From contig NZ_QJRH01000073.1 in the NCBI RefSeq assembly GCF_003254545.1, forward strand, positions 496,001 through 560,000: a stretch of DNA of 64,000 nt, read 5' to 3'. Made by a program: the position numbers and the translations under genes. Source of the stretch: Flavobacterium tistrianum (GTDB lineage Bacteria; Bacteroidota; Bacteroidia; Flavobacteriales; Flavobacteriaceae). The notes below the pieces were generated by a model. The model was not told the origin of the DNA, did no database searches, and saw only the letters and a list, made by a program, of their open reading frames with translations. Positions 8,657 through 17,821 of the stretch are shown piece after piece (the stretch's first letter is position 1; each line of letters begins with the position of its first letter).

Positions 8657-10099
8657 ATGAAAAAAATGTTTTGTTTGGCAGTTTGTGTTTTGTTTGGATT
8701 AACCTCTTGTAAAAAAGACCAAAGCACTTCTACAGAAAAAGAAGAAACTCCTTTGTCTACAAATTTTCAGCCTGCTAATATTCGAGAGCAAATGATTTAT
8801 CAGCGAGGCATAGAAGCTGCAATTTGGGGAATTCCAGTTGTAAATTATCAGTTAATGCTCGATGAGGCAACTAAAATTAAGGGAAATTACAATCAGATTG
8901 TAATCTGGCCAAAATTATTAGACTGGAAAAACCAAACCCTTACTCCCAATCCAGATGTCATTTATCTAATGCCTTTCTTTAATACAAAGGAAGTAGGTCC
9001 GATCGTCCTGGAAATTCCGCCAGCAGACACTGGCGTTTTTAATGGAAGCGTGATGAATAAATGGCAGGCCGCCATTGAAGATATTGGTCCTGGGGGCGTA
9101 GACAAAGGCAAAGGAGGCAAATATTTGTTTCTTCCTCCTAATTATGATAAAAGTAAAATTCCCGCAGGTTATATTGCGCTTCAATCTGACACGTACACAG
9201 GATATGCTTTAATACGTTCTGTTTTAAAAAGTGGCAGTAAAGCAGACGTTGATGCTGCAATTGCTTATGGAAAAAGAATAAAACTGTATCCTTTATCGCA
9301 AGCAGCAAATAATCCAGCAACTACTTTTGTAGACGCTTCAAACGGAGTGTACGATTCTAAAATTACGTACAACATAAATTTCTATAAAAAATTAAACGAA
9401 ACCGTACAAAATGAGCCTATTTTGGAACGCGATAGGGCAATGATTGATCCTTTAAAAACAATCGGAATTGAAATTGGAAAACCATTTAATCCTGACGCAA
9501 GAACTAAAGAAATACTTGAAATTGCAGTAAAAAAAGCTAAAGAATGGCTTGAATTTAATTACGATAATACGCCTCCGTTTTTTGCAGGAACCAATTGGTT
9601 TTTCCCTGCTACAAAAGAAACCAAAGAAAGCGTTACAAATGATTTTAAAATATCTCAAATTTATCCGATAGATAATCGTGGAGTTTGCTATATGATTGCT
9701 TTTTTCAGCGCAAAACATATTGGCGAATCTCAGTTTTATTTAATGAATATGAAAGATAAAGAAGGTAATGCATTGAACGGGAATCAATCTTATAAAATGA
9801 CTGTTCCTCCCAATGCACCCGTCAAACAATATTGGTCTATGACGGTATATAATCGGGCAACCCATACTTTTATTGAAAATGCCAAATGGGTAGGAAGATC
9901 TTCTCAGACACCTGGCTTAAAAAAGAATTCAGATGGCTCTGTTACCATCTATTTTGGTCCGAAACCGCCACCTGAAGGAGAAAGTAACTGGATTCCAACT
10001 GATCCTAATGGAGAATTTGAAGTCCTAGCCAGATTTTACGGCCCAACAAAAGCACTTTATGATCAATCTTGGAAACTCAGCGATATTGAGAAATACTAA
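8657..10099 (+). CDS. DUF1254/DUF1214 domain lipoprotein
   Basis: The protein has 480 residues and a lipoprotein signal peptide with lipobox LTSC (Cys18), so it is probably anchored to a membrane and exported. An N-terminal DUF1254 region (RGIEAAIWGIPVVNYQLML, TPNPDVIYLMPFFN) is followed by a C-terminal DUF1214 region (YWSMTVYNRATHTFI, NWIPTDPNGEF). Proteins of this pair of domains are widespread and their biochemical role is not established. The gene stands alone: the upstream operon diverges, and the TonB receptor at 10145 converges on it across a strong terminator. Confidence 0.9.
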   Translation: MKKMFCLAVCVLFGLTSCKKDQSTSTEKEETPLSTNFQPANIREQMIYQRGIEAAIWGIPVVNYQLMLDEATKIKGNYNQIVIWPKLLDWKNQTLTPNPDVIYLMPFFNTKEVGPIVLEIPPADTGVFNGSVMNKWQAAIEDIGPGGVDKGKGGKYLFLPPNYDKSKIPAGYIALQSDTYTGYALIRSVLKSGSKADVDAAIAYGKRIKLYPLSQAANNPATTFVDASNGVYDSKITYNINFYKKLNETVQNEPILERDRAMIDPLKTIGIEIGKPFNPDARTKEILEIAVKKAKEWLEFNYDNTPPFFAGTNWFFPATKETKESVTNDFKISQIYPIDNRGVCYMIAFFSAKHIGESQFYLMNMKDKEGNALNGNQSYKMTVPPNAPVKQYWSMTVYNRATHTFIENAKWVGRSSQTPGLKKNSDGSVTIYFGPKPPPEGESNWIPTDPNGEFEVLARFYGPTKALYDQSWKLSDIEKY

Positions 10100-10105
10100 A
10101 AAAAC

Positions 10106-10140
10106 AAAAAACACTTTAAATATCTTTAAAGTGTTTTTTT
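10106..10140. terminator. Bidirectional intrinsic terminator
   Basis: An A-rich run, the stem ACACTTTAAA / TTTAAAGTGT with loop TATC, and a run of T form a symmetric hairpin between two convergent genes. It can stop transcription from both sides. Confidence 0.85.
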
Positions 10141-10144
10141 ATTT

Positions 10145-12349
10145 TTACCAAGTATATTTCAAGATCAAACGCGCATTAAATGGCGTTCCTGCTGTAAAAT
10201 GAATTTCTTCCACAGGATCGGTCTCGTTTGCCAGTCTTGATTCGGTTAAGAATTGTGTTTCTTTCCATTTGGTATTGAAAATATTATCGATGTTTACACC
10301 AATTGAAACTTTCTTAATCTGATAATTTACAGAGAAATCGGTAATGCAATAGCCTTTTGCTATAACCGAATTGTCTTCGTTTGCTGGTCTGTCGCCTAAG
10401 AAACGAGTTCTTATACTTCCTGAAAATCCTTTTAAATCTTTAACTGAAATTCCGTTCATTAAAGTATTTTTTGGAGCCAATGGAAGATAATCGTTTCCTT
10501 TAGGCTCATCTATTGCTCTTGCGTGCGTGTACGTATAATCGGTATTCCAGAATAGCCAATTGGTCAATTGATATCTGAAACCAAAATCGAAACCTTTTCG
10601 TTCTGTTTTTCCGCTTGGTTCAACCACAGCTTCGTCTCCGACATACACAAATTCCTGCGCTAAATACAAATACCAGATTGCCGAATTAATAATCATGCGA
10701 GGAAATGGTTTCCAGTTGATTCCTAAATCTGCTCCGTAGGTTTCTGGAAGAATTTTTTCCCCTTTTTGCGCCACCACTACACGCGTATCATTGCTATGAA
10801 ATCCTTTTCCTAATTTCAGAAAATAGTTTAATTTGTCATTTTGAGTATACAAAAAGTTTAGTTTCGGACTCACAATTGCTTTTGTCTGTGTCTGATTGGT
10901 ATAAGTTGCCGCCAATTGATCTTCGTAACCAAATTTGAAATAATCTAAACGCAAACCTCCATTTACCAACCATTTTCCTGATGTGAAGTCCAAACTTGAA
11001 TACGTAAATAAATTGGTCTGATTTACAGTCCCTAAACTCAAATAATCTAAAACTGTTTTTCTGTTTAAAGTATGCGATAATTCTACATCTTTATTATTAT
11101 CGTTTCGAAGTCCAGCGCCCAATTTAAAACGCCATTGATTGTTTAATTTCTGATCATATTCTGACTGAAAACCTACAATCGTTCTATTTTCTTTCTGTTT
11201 AATCTGATCGCCGTTTACAGGATCATTCAAGAAAAATGTAAAATTAGAATACAGTTCAAAATCGTATTTACTTAAATATACGCTATTTTTAATGTGTGTA
11301 TTGTCATCAATTTTGGCATCGTATTGCAGATTAAAATTGGTTCTATCTGTATTTCCTCCTTCATTTGGATCGATTGCTCCATAATGCGAAATAGTTCCGT
11401 CGTTTACAGCGCGGTCTGGAATCTGTCCGCTGGCATCCCATTGGCTTTTAAAATGTGAAACCGAAATAGCCAAACGATCTCCATTTTCCATTTTAGCATT
11501 GTATTTTCCAAATAGATTAATTCGGTTAAAGTTCTGTGGAGCATCAAAATAACCGTCGGTCATCATGTATTCTCCAGCAAAATAAGCCGACTGGTTTTCT
11601 TTATTCAATAAATTAAACATCGCAACGGTACGAAAAGTATCAAACTGTCCGCCCTCAAAAGAAATAGAGCTGTTTTGCAACGCATTTTTGGTATTAAAAC
11701 CAACATATCCAGCGGTTGTAAAATCACCTTTATCTGCAAAATAAGCACCTTTATCAAAATCAATATTATCAACTGTTTCCGGAATCACAAAATGCAGATC
11801 AGAATAGCCTTGTCCGTGTGCGTGCGAAACCATATTTACAGGCATTCCGTCTACTGTAATATTAATATCGGTTCCGTGATCGCAGTCAAAACCTCTTAAA
11901 AAGATCTGTTCTGCTTTTCCGCCACCCGCATGCTGACCAATGAAAAGTCCTGGAACTTTTCGCAGTAAATCCTGAGAATTTGAAATAGGCTGAATTTCAA
12001 AATCGATTTTAGAAATGGTATTCAGATATTTTAGATTATTGCCAATCTTAACTTCTTCGAGCAAAAATGGCTTTTCTTCCAATTGAATAGAAAGAAAATC
12101 TAAAGAAGCTAATTTTAGTTTTTGAGTTAAAAATCCTTTTTTGGTAATAACCAGACTATCACTTATCTGTGTTCCTTCTAAGGTAAATTTTCCATTTACA
12201 TCGGTATGTGCGTGTGTTTTTGAATTTAGATTTCGAATTAAAACTTCTGAAGATGCTTTTCCATCAGAGTCATTTACGATACCATTTAAAGATTGTGCAT
12301 TAATAGAAAAAGAAAGAATAAAAAAGATAACTGCTGATAAAGATTTCAT
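10145..12349 (-). CDS. TonB-dependent receptor with His-rich plug
   Basis: This 734-residue outer-membrane receptor has a signal peptide (cleavage after INAQ) and a short carboxypeptidase-regulatory-like domain at about 20-95. The plug reads LLRKVPGLFIGQHAGGGK and FLRGFDCDHGTDINITVDG, and a 22-stranded barrel region ends in the aromatic NARLILKYTW. The plug carries an unusual cluster, CDHGTD and SHAHGQGYSDLHF, with several His residues. In this receptor subfamily the cluster is conserved, and it would suit a metal or metal complex, but I cannot name the ligand. The barrel appears complete. Confidence 0.88.
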   Translation of the reverse strand: MKSLSAVIFFILSFSINAQSLNGIVNDSDGKASSEVLIRNLNSKTHAHTDVNGKFTLEGTQISDSLVITKKGFLTQKLKLASLDFLSIQLEEKPFLLEEVKIGNNLKYLNTISKIDFEIQPISNSQDLLRKVPGLFIGQHAGGGKAEQIFLRGFDCDHGTDINITVDGMPVNMVSHAHGQGYSDLHFVIPETVDNIDFDKGAYFADKGDFTTAGYVGFNTKNALQNSSISFEGGQFDTFRTVAMFNLLNKENQSAYFAGEYMMTDGYFDAPQNFNRINLFGKYNAKMENGDRLAISVSHFKSQWDASGQIPDRAVNDGTISHYGAIDPNEGGNTDRTNFNLQYDAKIDDNTHIKNSVYLSKYDFELYSNFTFFLNDPVNGDQIKQKENRTIVGFQSEYDQKLNNQWRFKLGAGLRNDNNKDVELSHTLNRKTVLDYLSLGTVNQTNLFTYSSLDFTSGKWLVNGGLRLDYFKFGYEDQLAATYTNQTQTKAIVSPKLNFLYTQNDKLNYFLKLGKGFHSNDTRVVVAQKGEKILPETYGADLGINWKPFPRMIINSAIWYLYLAQEFVYVGDEAVVEPSGKTERKGFDFGFRYQLTNWLFWNTDYTYTHARAIDEPKGNDYLPLAPKNTLMNGISVKDLKGFSGSIRTRFLGDRPANEDNSVIAKGYCITDFSVNYQIKKVSIGVNIDNIFNTKWKETQFLTESRLANETDPVEEIHFTAGTPFNARLILKYTW

Positions 12350-12384
12350 TGCTATTTTGATAACTTATTGGAATAATTTGAGCG

Positions 12385-12392
12385 CAAAAATA
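12385..12392 (-). promoter_or_regulatory. Possible -7 box of the TonB receptor gene
   Basis: TATTTTTG on the minus strand fits TAnnTTTG and would start transcription near 12378, about 29 bases before the ATG. No TTG is found at the expected -33 distance, so the call is weak. Confidence 0.35.
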
Positions 12393-12415
12393 GCATAAAA
12401 AAGCGTTTTTTAGAT

Positions 12416-13039
12416 TTATTCTAGTGAATCTGAAATATTCTTTGTCTTAGGATCATAAAGCATAGCCGTACATAAACAGTTCTTTCTTTCTTTGCTTAAT
12501 AATATTGGACAATTGATACAGCTTTTGCAATTTTCCCAAAAAAGTTCATCGTTTGGTAATTCAGAATACGTAACGGGCTCAAAACCGAGTTCGTGATTCA
12601 TTTTCATAACGGCAAGACCTGTCGTAAGACTGAAAATAAGCGCTTCGGGATATTTTTTATGGCTGAGCTCAAAGATTCTTCTTTTGATTTTTTTGGCTAA
12701 ACCAGTGTGCCTAAACTCGGGTGCGACAATTAATCCAGAATTAGAAACAAATTTTCCATTTTCCCAAGAAGAAATGAAAGCAAAAGCTGCCCATTTTCCG
12801 TCTGGTGCAAATGCGATAATGGCTTCACCTTCTTTCATTTTTCTCTCAAGCAGTTCTGGCGGTCGGCCTGAAATGCCAGTTCCGCGGGCTTTGGCAGACA
12901 ATAATGTTTCGTTGCAGATCTCGTTTATATAGAAAATATGTTTAGCAGTCGCTTCTTCAATAACGAAAGCATAAGATTCACAAATTTTTTCATTTAAAGA
13001 AAAAACAGCCGTATCGGTTCTGTCCTGGATGGTTTTCAT
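12416..13039 (-). CDS. GNAT-family N-acetyltransferase with C-terminal Cys cluster
   Basis: The protein has 207 residues with a GNAT fold. The acetyl-CoA region reads GLIVAPEFRHTGLAKKIKRRIFELS (split by the usual loop), and KMNHELGFEPVTYSEL is typical of the fold's end. After it comes a conserved-looking tail with the cysteines CKSCINCP and NCLCTAMLYDP. From memory, a GNAT with this kind of tail sits at the head of the arginine operon (before argG) in Bacteroidota and acylates glutamate. The copy here has no arginine genes around it and may be a paralogue with another substrate. The Cys tail could bind metal. Confidence 0.8.
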   Translation of the reverse strand: MKTIQDRTDTAVFSLNEKICESYAFVIEEATAKHIFYINEICNETLLSAKARGTGISGRPPELLERKMKEGEAIIAFAPDGKWAAFAFISSWENGKFVSNSGLIVAPEFRHTGLAKKIKRRIFELSHKKYPEALIFSLTTGLAVMKMNHELGFEPVTYSELPNDELFWENCKSCINCPILLSKERKNCLCTAMLYDPKTKNISDSLE

Positions 13040-13048
13040 ACTATAGCA

Positions 13049-13195
13049 TTAAACTATTTTAGCAATTAGCATAACTGTGATAAAAAGAACTACTGTAAAT
13101 ACCATTAAGTTGACGAATCGATCTTTGTTTCGTCTAGATTTATTTGAAAAATACGTTTTCGTGATTTCTTTATTTCTTTTGCTACTTGTTTTCAT
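13049..13195 (-). CDS. Small single-pass membrane protein, 48 residues
   Basis: A 48-codon frame starts at the ATG at 13195 and stops with TAA at 13051-13049, just 9 bases before the GNAT gene on the same strand. The first 28 residues are very basic (many K and R) and the rest is one hydrophobic helix (VNLMVFTVVLFITVMLIAKIV), so an N-in membrane protein is likely. The product is not recognised. The close spacing suggests it is cotranscribed with the GNAT gene. Confidence 0.55.
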   Translation of the reverse strand: MKTSSKRNKEITKTYFSNKSRRNKDRFVNLMVFTVVLFITVMLIAKIV

Positions 13196-13388
13196 ATTCT
13201 TTAAATATTTTTATAATTAAGGACTGGCTTAATAATCGGCAACATAAAAACAAAAGGCATGCCACAGCAACGCAACACGCAATAAACCACTCATTATAAA
13301 ACAAATAACAAAAAATCAGTTTTAGTTAATTTGTAAAAACTTATCAAAATGATACGCTGATTTTCAAAATGAAAGGGATTCAAATAAA

Positions 13389-13420
13389 AAAGCCCTAAAT
13401 CGAAATTTAGAGCTTTCTTT
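13389..13420 (-). terminator. Terminator of the DoxX gene
   Basis: The stem CTAAAT / ATTTAG, extended by AAAGC / GCTTT around a one-base bulge, is followed on the minus strand by a run of T. It lies about 20 bases after the stop codon of the DoxX gene. Confidence 0.75.
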
Positions 13421-13442
13421 GATTTATATAATTGCTTGTAAA

Positions 13443-13829
13443 TTAATCCCATTGATTGTTTTTAGAAATGGCAAATTTACCTGCTCCAGTAAAGAACAAT
13501 GCAAGAGCGCCTAAAAAATACAGCATTAATAATTCTAGCGCATATCCTCCATGGTCACTAATTGAGAAAATTTCCTGACTATGCATTGTTGCAACCGCCA
13601 CTAAGCAAGTTATTGCTAATAGAACTGCAGCAATTCTAGTTCTAAATCCTAATAAAATGGCAATTGGCGCTAAAACTTCTCCAATGTAAACTGCATATGC
13701 AAATGTTCCCATGTTTTCTACCAAGAACGAAATTCCGTGAATCAGTTTAGAAACACCATGAAAAAGCATTAATCCGCCAGTACTTAAACGCAATAGGAAT
13801 AATCCAAGGTCTGTGTTTTTTGAAATCAT
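13443..13829 (-). CDS. DoxX family membrane protein
   Basis: The protein has 128 residues and four predicted membrane segments. Its start, TDLGLFLLRLSTGGLMLFHGVSKLIHG, is typical of the DoxX family, and IAILLGFRTRIAAVLLAITCLVAVATMH forms the middle part. DoxX-like proteins are quinone-linked or redox-related membrane proteins, and many have no assigned substrate. It is transcribed alone, with a terminator behind it. Confidence 0.88.
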   Translation of the reverse strand: MISKNTDLGLFLLRLSTGGLMLFHGVSKLIHGISFLVENMGTFAYAVYIGEVLAPIAILLGFRTRIAAVLLAITCLVAVATMHSQEIFSISDHGGYALELLMLYFLGALALFFTGAGKFAISKNNQWD

Positions 13830-13973
13830 AAATAATTTTTGTTTTAGGTTAAAAATTTATCCAAGTTGGGTTTGTAAGCCGACTAAAATACAAAATTTTC
13901 TTATTTAAAAACAATATTATTTAAAACAGTTCCAAATAACTATTCTAGGCTATCACAAAGCCGATTTTAAGCA

Positions 13974-14987
13974 TTAAAACTTAATCGCAATCTTTCCGAT
14001 TGTCTTTCCAGATTCCAAAAGTTCGTGCGCTTTCTTAAGATTTTCGGCTGTAAGTCCGTTTAAGGTTGTGTTTAATGTTGTTTTCAGAATGCCGTCATCC
14101 AATAAATCTGCTACTATATTCAAGATATTATGCTGTTCGATCATATCTTCTGTTTGATACATAGATCGTGTGTACATTAATTCCCAAGAAAAAGAAACAC
14201 TTTTACTTTTCAGTTTTGTTAATGCAACTGGATCGCTTCCGCCTGTGATAGATGCAATATGTCCTTGCGGTTTAATCAATTCGACCATAGTATCCCAATA
14301 AGCATTGGTATCTACAAAATCTAGAATAAAATCAACATACTCAAAACCAGCTTCTCGAACAGAAGAAATCAAGTCTTTATGATCGACAACAAAGTCAGCT
14401 CCCTGCTGTTTGCACCATTCAATCGTTTCAGGGCGCGATGCTGTTGCGATAACAGTTAAACCTGCAATTTTCTTCGCCAATTGAATCGCAATCGAACCAA
14501 CTCCGCCAGCACCGCCAATAATTAAAATCGATTTCCCTTTGTCTTTATCTGCCGTAATTCTGATTCTGTCAAATAAAATTTCCCAAGCAGTTAAAGCAGT
14601 TAATGGAATTACAACTGATTCTTCAATACTAAGTGATTTCGGTTTTCTACCGACAATTCTCTCATCAATAATCTGATACTCGGCATTGCTTCCTTGTTTG
14701 GTAATATCTCCAGCGTAATAAACGGAATCTCCTACTTCAAACAAAGTAACGTCTTGTCCGACAGCCTGAACGATTCCGACAGCATCCCAGCCAATGATCT
14801 TTGGAGTTTCTAAAACAGTATCTTTCGCACTATTTTGGCGAATCTTAAAATCGACCGGATTTACTGAAATTGCGTCAATTTTAACTAATAAATCGTGTGG
14901 TCCAGGAATTGGTTTTACGGCTTCAAATTCGATAAAACTTTCTGGGTTTTCTATGGGTAATGAGGTTTTAAATCCTATTGCTTTCAT
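13974..14987 (-). CDS. Zinc-type alcohol dehydrogenase-like protein (MDR superfamily, NADPH:quinone reductase group)
   Basis: This 337-residue medium-chain reductase has an N-terminal GroES-like domain (PGPHDLLVKIDAISVNPVDFKIR) and a Rossmann domain with the nucleotide motif IIGGAGGVGSIAIQLAKK. The Cys/His residues that hold catalytic zinc in true alcohol dehydrogenases are absent, as in the quinone oxidoreductase branch. The overall pattern matches the adh_fam_1 type. It probably reduces an enone or quinone with NADPH. The physiological substrate is unknown. Confidence 0.9.
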   Translation of the reverse strand: MKAIGFKTSLPIENPESFIEFEAVKPIPGPHDLLVKIDAISVNPVDFKIRQNSAKDTVLETPKIIGWDAVGIVQAVGQDVTLFEVGDSVYYAGDITKQGSNAEYQIIDERIVGRKPKSLSIEESVVIPLTALTAWEILFDRIRITADKDKGKSILIIGGAGGVGSIAIQLAKKIAGLTVIATASRPETIEWCKQQGADFVVDHKDLISSVREAGFEYVDFILDFVDTNAYWDTMVELIKPQGHIASITGGSDPVALTKLKSKSVSFSWELMYTRSMYQTEDMIEQHNILNIVADLLDDGILKTTLNTTLNGLTAENLKKAHELLESGKTIGKIAIKF

Positions 14988-15019
14988 TTCTTTTTAATGT
15001 TTAAATTAAAATTGTACTA

Positions 15020-15027
15020 CAAATATA
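15020..15027 (-). promoter_or_regulatory. Possible -7 box for the dehydrogenase gene
   Basis: TATATTTG on the minus strand fits TAnnTTTG about 33 bases before the ATG at 14987. No -33 TTG is present at the right distance. Confidence 0.35.
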
Positions 15028-15233
15028 AGACGAGTTGAAATCTCTTAATTGGTATATATTGAGCGTATATTTGTACATTTTTTTCAAAGATACTAAGGTT
15101 CTAAGTTGCTAAGAGACTAAGTTTTTTTACGCAGGTTTTATTTAATGCTTGCTAAGAAATTAAACACTTGTCGCAATAGCTATGGGGATTATGTATTTAA
15201 ATAAAGCCTTAAATTTGCTAAAAATACTTCACT

Positions 15234-15791
15234 ATGAATATCAGAAAAGCCGAAAAATCAGACTCAAAATATATTGCTCCTATATTATTATTAGCAATGG
15301 AAGATATCATCTATAAGTTTATTGCAAAAGAAGATTACGCTTCCGCGAAAGACTTTCTGCAGCATTTCGTCGAAAGTGAAAACAATCAGTATTCTTATCA
15401 AAACTGTTTTGTGGCTGAGGAAAACGACGAAATCATTGGCGCAGTAAACATTTATAACGGTGCAGACATCGAAGAATTACGAGCTCCTATTGTCGAATAT
15501 GTTCGAAAACACCATAATCCTGACTTTGACCCAGAGTTTGAAACCCGTGCTGGAGAATACTATATTGACTCTTTAGGCGTGAATCCGAAATATCAGGGAA
15601 AAGGAATTGGTTCTAAATTATTGCAATTTTTGATTGATAAATACGTTCATAAAAATAAAGAGGTTTTAGGTCTGCTGGTTGAAGAAGACAATCCGAGTGC
15701 TAAAAAACTGTATTTAAAACTTGGTTTTAAGGTAGTTGGAAACAAAACTTTGGTTAAGAAGAACCTGGAACATCTTCAAATCAAAAATTAA
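15234..15791 (+). CDS. GNAT-family N-acetyltransferase
   Basis: The protein has 185 residues and a complete GNAT domain. Strand 4 and the acetyl-CoA loop read YYIDSLGVNPKYQGKGIG (the Q-x-x-G-x-G type), and the end reads NPSAKKLYLKLGFKVVGNK. The first half (SKYIAPILLLAMEDIIYKF) resembles acetyltransferases of small molecules rather than ribosomal RimI. It is followed after 7 bases by a DoxX gene on the same strand, so the two are likely one transcript. The substrate is unknown. Confidence 0.88.
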   Translation: MNIRKAEKSDSKYIAPILLLAMEDIIYKFIAKEDYASAKDFLQHFVESENNQYSYQNCFVAEENDEIIGAVNIYNGADIEELRAPIVEYVRKHHNPDFDPEFETRAGEYYIDSLGVNPKYQGKGIGSKLLQFLIDKYVHKNKEVLGLLVEEDNPSAKKLYLKLGFKVVGNKTLVKKNLEHLQIKN

Positions 15792-15798
15792 TTATAGA

Positions 15799-16233
15799 AT
15801 GAAAAATATCACAATATTAGAAGCAGGTTTAATTTTAAGAATAGTTTTAGGAATCACAATGCTTTCGGCCGTAGCGGACCGATTTGGAGTTTGGGGCGCA
15901 CCAGGATCTCACCAAGTTGCCTGGGGAAATTGGGAAAACTTTGTCATCTACACACAAACCCTAAATTCATTTGCCAACAAAGCCACAGCAGAAGTTCTTG
16001 CAGGAATTGCCACTTTCTTTGAAGTTTTACTGAGTCTGCTACTATTATTTGGTTTCAAAACCAGACTTGCCGCTTTAGGAACTGCTTTTTTAATGTTCTT
16101 TTTTGCTTTTGCAATGTCGGTTTCAGTTTCGGTAAAAGCGCCTCTTGATTATTCGGTTTGGACAAGTTGTGCCGCTGCTCTACTTCTTGCCAATATTGGA
16201 AAAACATCTTACGCAGTTGATAATAGAATATAG
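15799..16233 (+). CDS. DoxX family membrane protein
   Basis: From the ATG at 15799 the protein has 144 residues with about four membrane helices (LEAGLILRIVLGITMLSAV, AEVLAGIATFFEVLLSLLLL, LAALGTAFLMFFFAFAMSV, WTSCAAALLLANIG). It matches the DoxX family. An upstream in-frame ATG at 15736 lies inside the preceding GNAT gene and is unlikely to be used. This is the second DoxX-type gene within 2.5 kb, but the two are clearly different in sequence and not a recent duplication. Confidence 0.85.
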   Translation: MKNITILEAGLILRIVLGITMLSAVADRFGVWGAPGSHQVAWGNWENFVIYTQTLNSFANKATAEVLAGIATFFEVLLSLLLLFGFKTRLAALGTAFLMFFFAFAMSVSVSVKAPLDYSVWTSCAAALLLANIGKTSYAVDNRI

Positions 16234-16255
16234 TTTTCGATAAAAGCGCTTTAGA

Positions 16256-16289
16256 AACTTTGTCAAAGTTTTAAAACTTTGACAAAGTT
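16256..16289. repeat. Perfect 34-bp palindrome, CTTTGTCAAAG family
   Basis: Seventeen bases (AACTTTGTCAAAGTTTT) are followed directly by their complement. The same core returns at 17918-17950 with slightly different ends, so this is a dispersed intergenic repeat. It lies between convergent genes (DoxX and the hypothetical protein at 16326) and may also terminate transcription. Confidence 0.8.
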
Positions 16290-16325
16290 AATCGCTTTGA
16301 AAAGTTCCGTTTAATAAACATCTGT

Positions 16326-16826
16326 TCACATCTTTTTTTTGAAATAAATTCGCTTTGGAAACTCATCCTCAATACTTTCTTCCAAATCAAATTCTTCGTA
16401 ATTTAATAATCGTAATATTTCGATCAAAGCAGTATCTACGGCAAAAGCTTTCACCCAAATTAGATCATGTTTTCGTTGAGAAGCAATTTCTTCAGCACGC
16501 TTAATGAGTACTTTCAAATCTTCTTCATCAAAATAAATAATCTCGCTTAGATTAATTGCTTTTGACGCTCCTAGATTTTCGTTTAATATTCTTGACGAAT
16601 CTAGCTTTAAATAAGATTGAGGCATTTCGCCAAAATATGCCATGAGAATTTCTATCGAAAAATCATTCTGAATTTTAAACAATTCTTTTTGAGAAAGATG
16701 CTGTTCTACATATTTTTCTCCTAAATCTTTTTCCTTAAATAAATTGGTATAAAACTGAACGGCCTTGTCTTCCATCCAAAAGACATTATCGTTAATTATG
16801 ACAACAAATTTTGCAATTTTACTCAT
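16326..16826 (-). CDS. Conserved hypothetical protein, 166 residues
   Basis: I do not recognise this protein. It begins MSKIAKFVVIINDNVFWMEDKA and is acidic and probably soluble, with no signal peptide. It ends in a basic tail (FPKRIYFKKKM). The start at 16826 is preferred to the in-frame ATG at 16898, whose extra 24 residues are hydrophobic and unlike the rest. It lies 100 bases downstream of the AraC regulator on the same strand and could be its cotranscribed partner. Confidence 0.65.
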   Translation of the reverse strand: MSKIAKFVVIINDNVFWMEDKAVQFYTNLFKEKDLGEKYVEQHLSQKELFKIQNDFSIEILMAYFGEMPQSYLKLDSSRILNENLGASKAINLSEIIYFDEEDLKVLIKRAEEIASQRKHDLIWVKAFAVDTALIEILRLLNYEEFDLEESIEDEFPKRIYFKKKM

Positions 16827-16926
16827 TTCTTTTGTTTTATAATAAAAGAGCAAAGTTGCATTGATTATTAACGTCAAAAAAGGGCTAAACGCCTTCAAAT
16901 TTGTGCAAAATGTCGGAAAGTGGATT

Positions 16927-17790
16927 TTAATCGGTTTGTTTTTTTCGATATTCTAAAGGAGAAATTCCTTCGTAGTTTTTAAAGAATCGTCCAAAAACAG
17001 ATTGGTCAGAAAAATGCAGCAAATCACTTATCTGATTTATTGATATCTTTTTATTCTGCAATAAAACTTTGGCTTCCAAAATTACCATTTCGTTAATCCA
17101 GTCACTTGCCGTTTTACCGCTGTGTTTTTTAATAACTTCAGACAAATATTTTCGACTTACATTCAATTCATCGGCATAATGCTGAACCGATCTAAAATTC
17201 AAGAAATCTTTAAAAAGAAGCTCTCTAAATTTTTCAAATAAAGTATTCTGTATTTCTGTAGAGCTTTTTTCTATCTGAATAGCATCGATCTCGTAAATCA
17301 AAATATAAAGATAACTCCTTAAAATAGAAGCTTGATGTGTAGACTTGCCTTCTGATGCTTCTTTAATCAAATTAAAAATACGTTCAAATTTATCTTCGTC
17401 TGCATTTGCAAGCTGAGATAAATGATTATGACTATTTTCAAAGAAATCATATTGGGCAAGAAAAAATACATTTGCCTGATTTTCGAGAAAGAAATGCGGT
17501 TTAAAGAATATAATATCGATTAAAATTTCATCATCATTTTTAGAAAAACTTCTAATGACAGATGGTCCCAAAGTAATAATGGCAGGAGCATGAACTACTT
17601 TTCTCTCAAGTCCAGTCTGCACGATTATACTTCCTTTTCTTAGAAACTCAATTGCATAACTTTCGGCACGATAAGGCTCACTGATATAAGGATGTTCGCT
17701 AGTCTGGATATAGAAATATTCTTTCTGATCTGCATGAGAAAACAAACTCTTATGATGCGTTAAGGAATAAGTGAGGATTTTGTTCTTCAA
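16927..17790 (-). CDS. AraC-family transcriptional regulator
   Basis: The protein has 287 residues. An N-terminal cupin-like ligand domain (about 20-160: YAIEFLRKGSIIVQTGLER, APAIITLGPSVIRSF) is followed by a C-terminal pair of helix-turn-helix motifs from about 190 (VQHYADELNVSRKYLSEVIKK, INQISDLLHFSDQSVFGRFFK, GISPLEYR). It is divergent from the TauE gene across the repeat at 17838-18027 and could regulate either side. The ligand is unknown. Confidence 0.92.
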   Translation of the reverse strand: MKNKILTYSLTHHKSLFSHADQKEYFYIQTSEHPYISEPYRAESYAIEFLRKGSIIVQTGLERKVVHAPAIITLGPSVIRSFSKNDDEILIDIIFFKPHFFLENQANVFFLAQYDFFENSHNHLSQLANADEDKFERIFNLIKEASEGKSTHQASILRSYLYILIYEIDAIQIEKSSTEIQNTLFEKFRELLFKDFLNFRSVQHYADELNVSRKYLSEVIKKHSGKTASDWINEMVILEAKVLLQNKKISINQISDLLHFSDQSVFGRFFKNYEGISPLEYRKKQTD

Positions 17791-17821
17791 TACTGCTCTT
17801 TTTGATAATCATTGTATTTTT

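Noticed and set aside
15165..15190. GCAATAGCTATGGGGATT as another copy of the 18-bp palindrome
   Set aside because: Only the centre AATAGCTAT is shared and the arms do not pair. It may be a decayed copy but cannot be supported.
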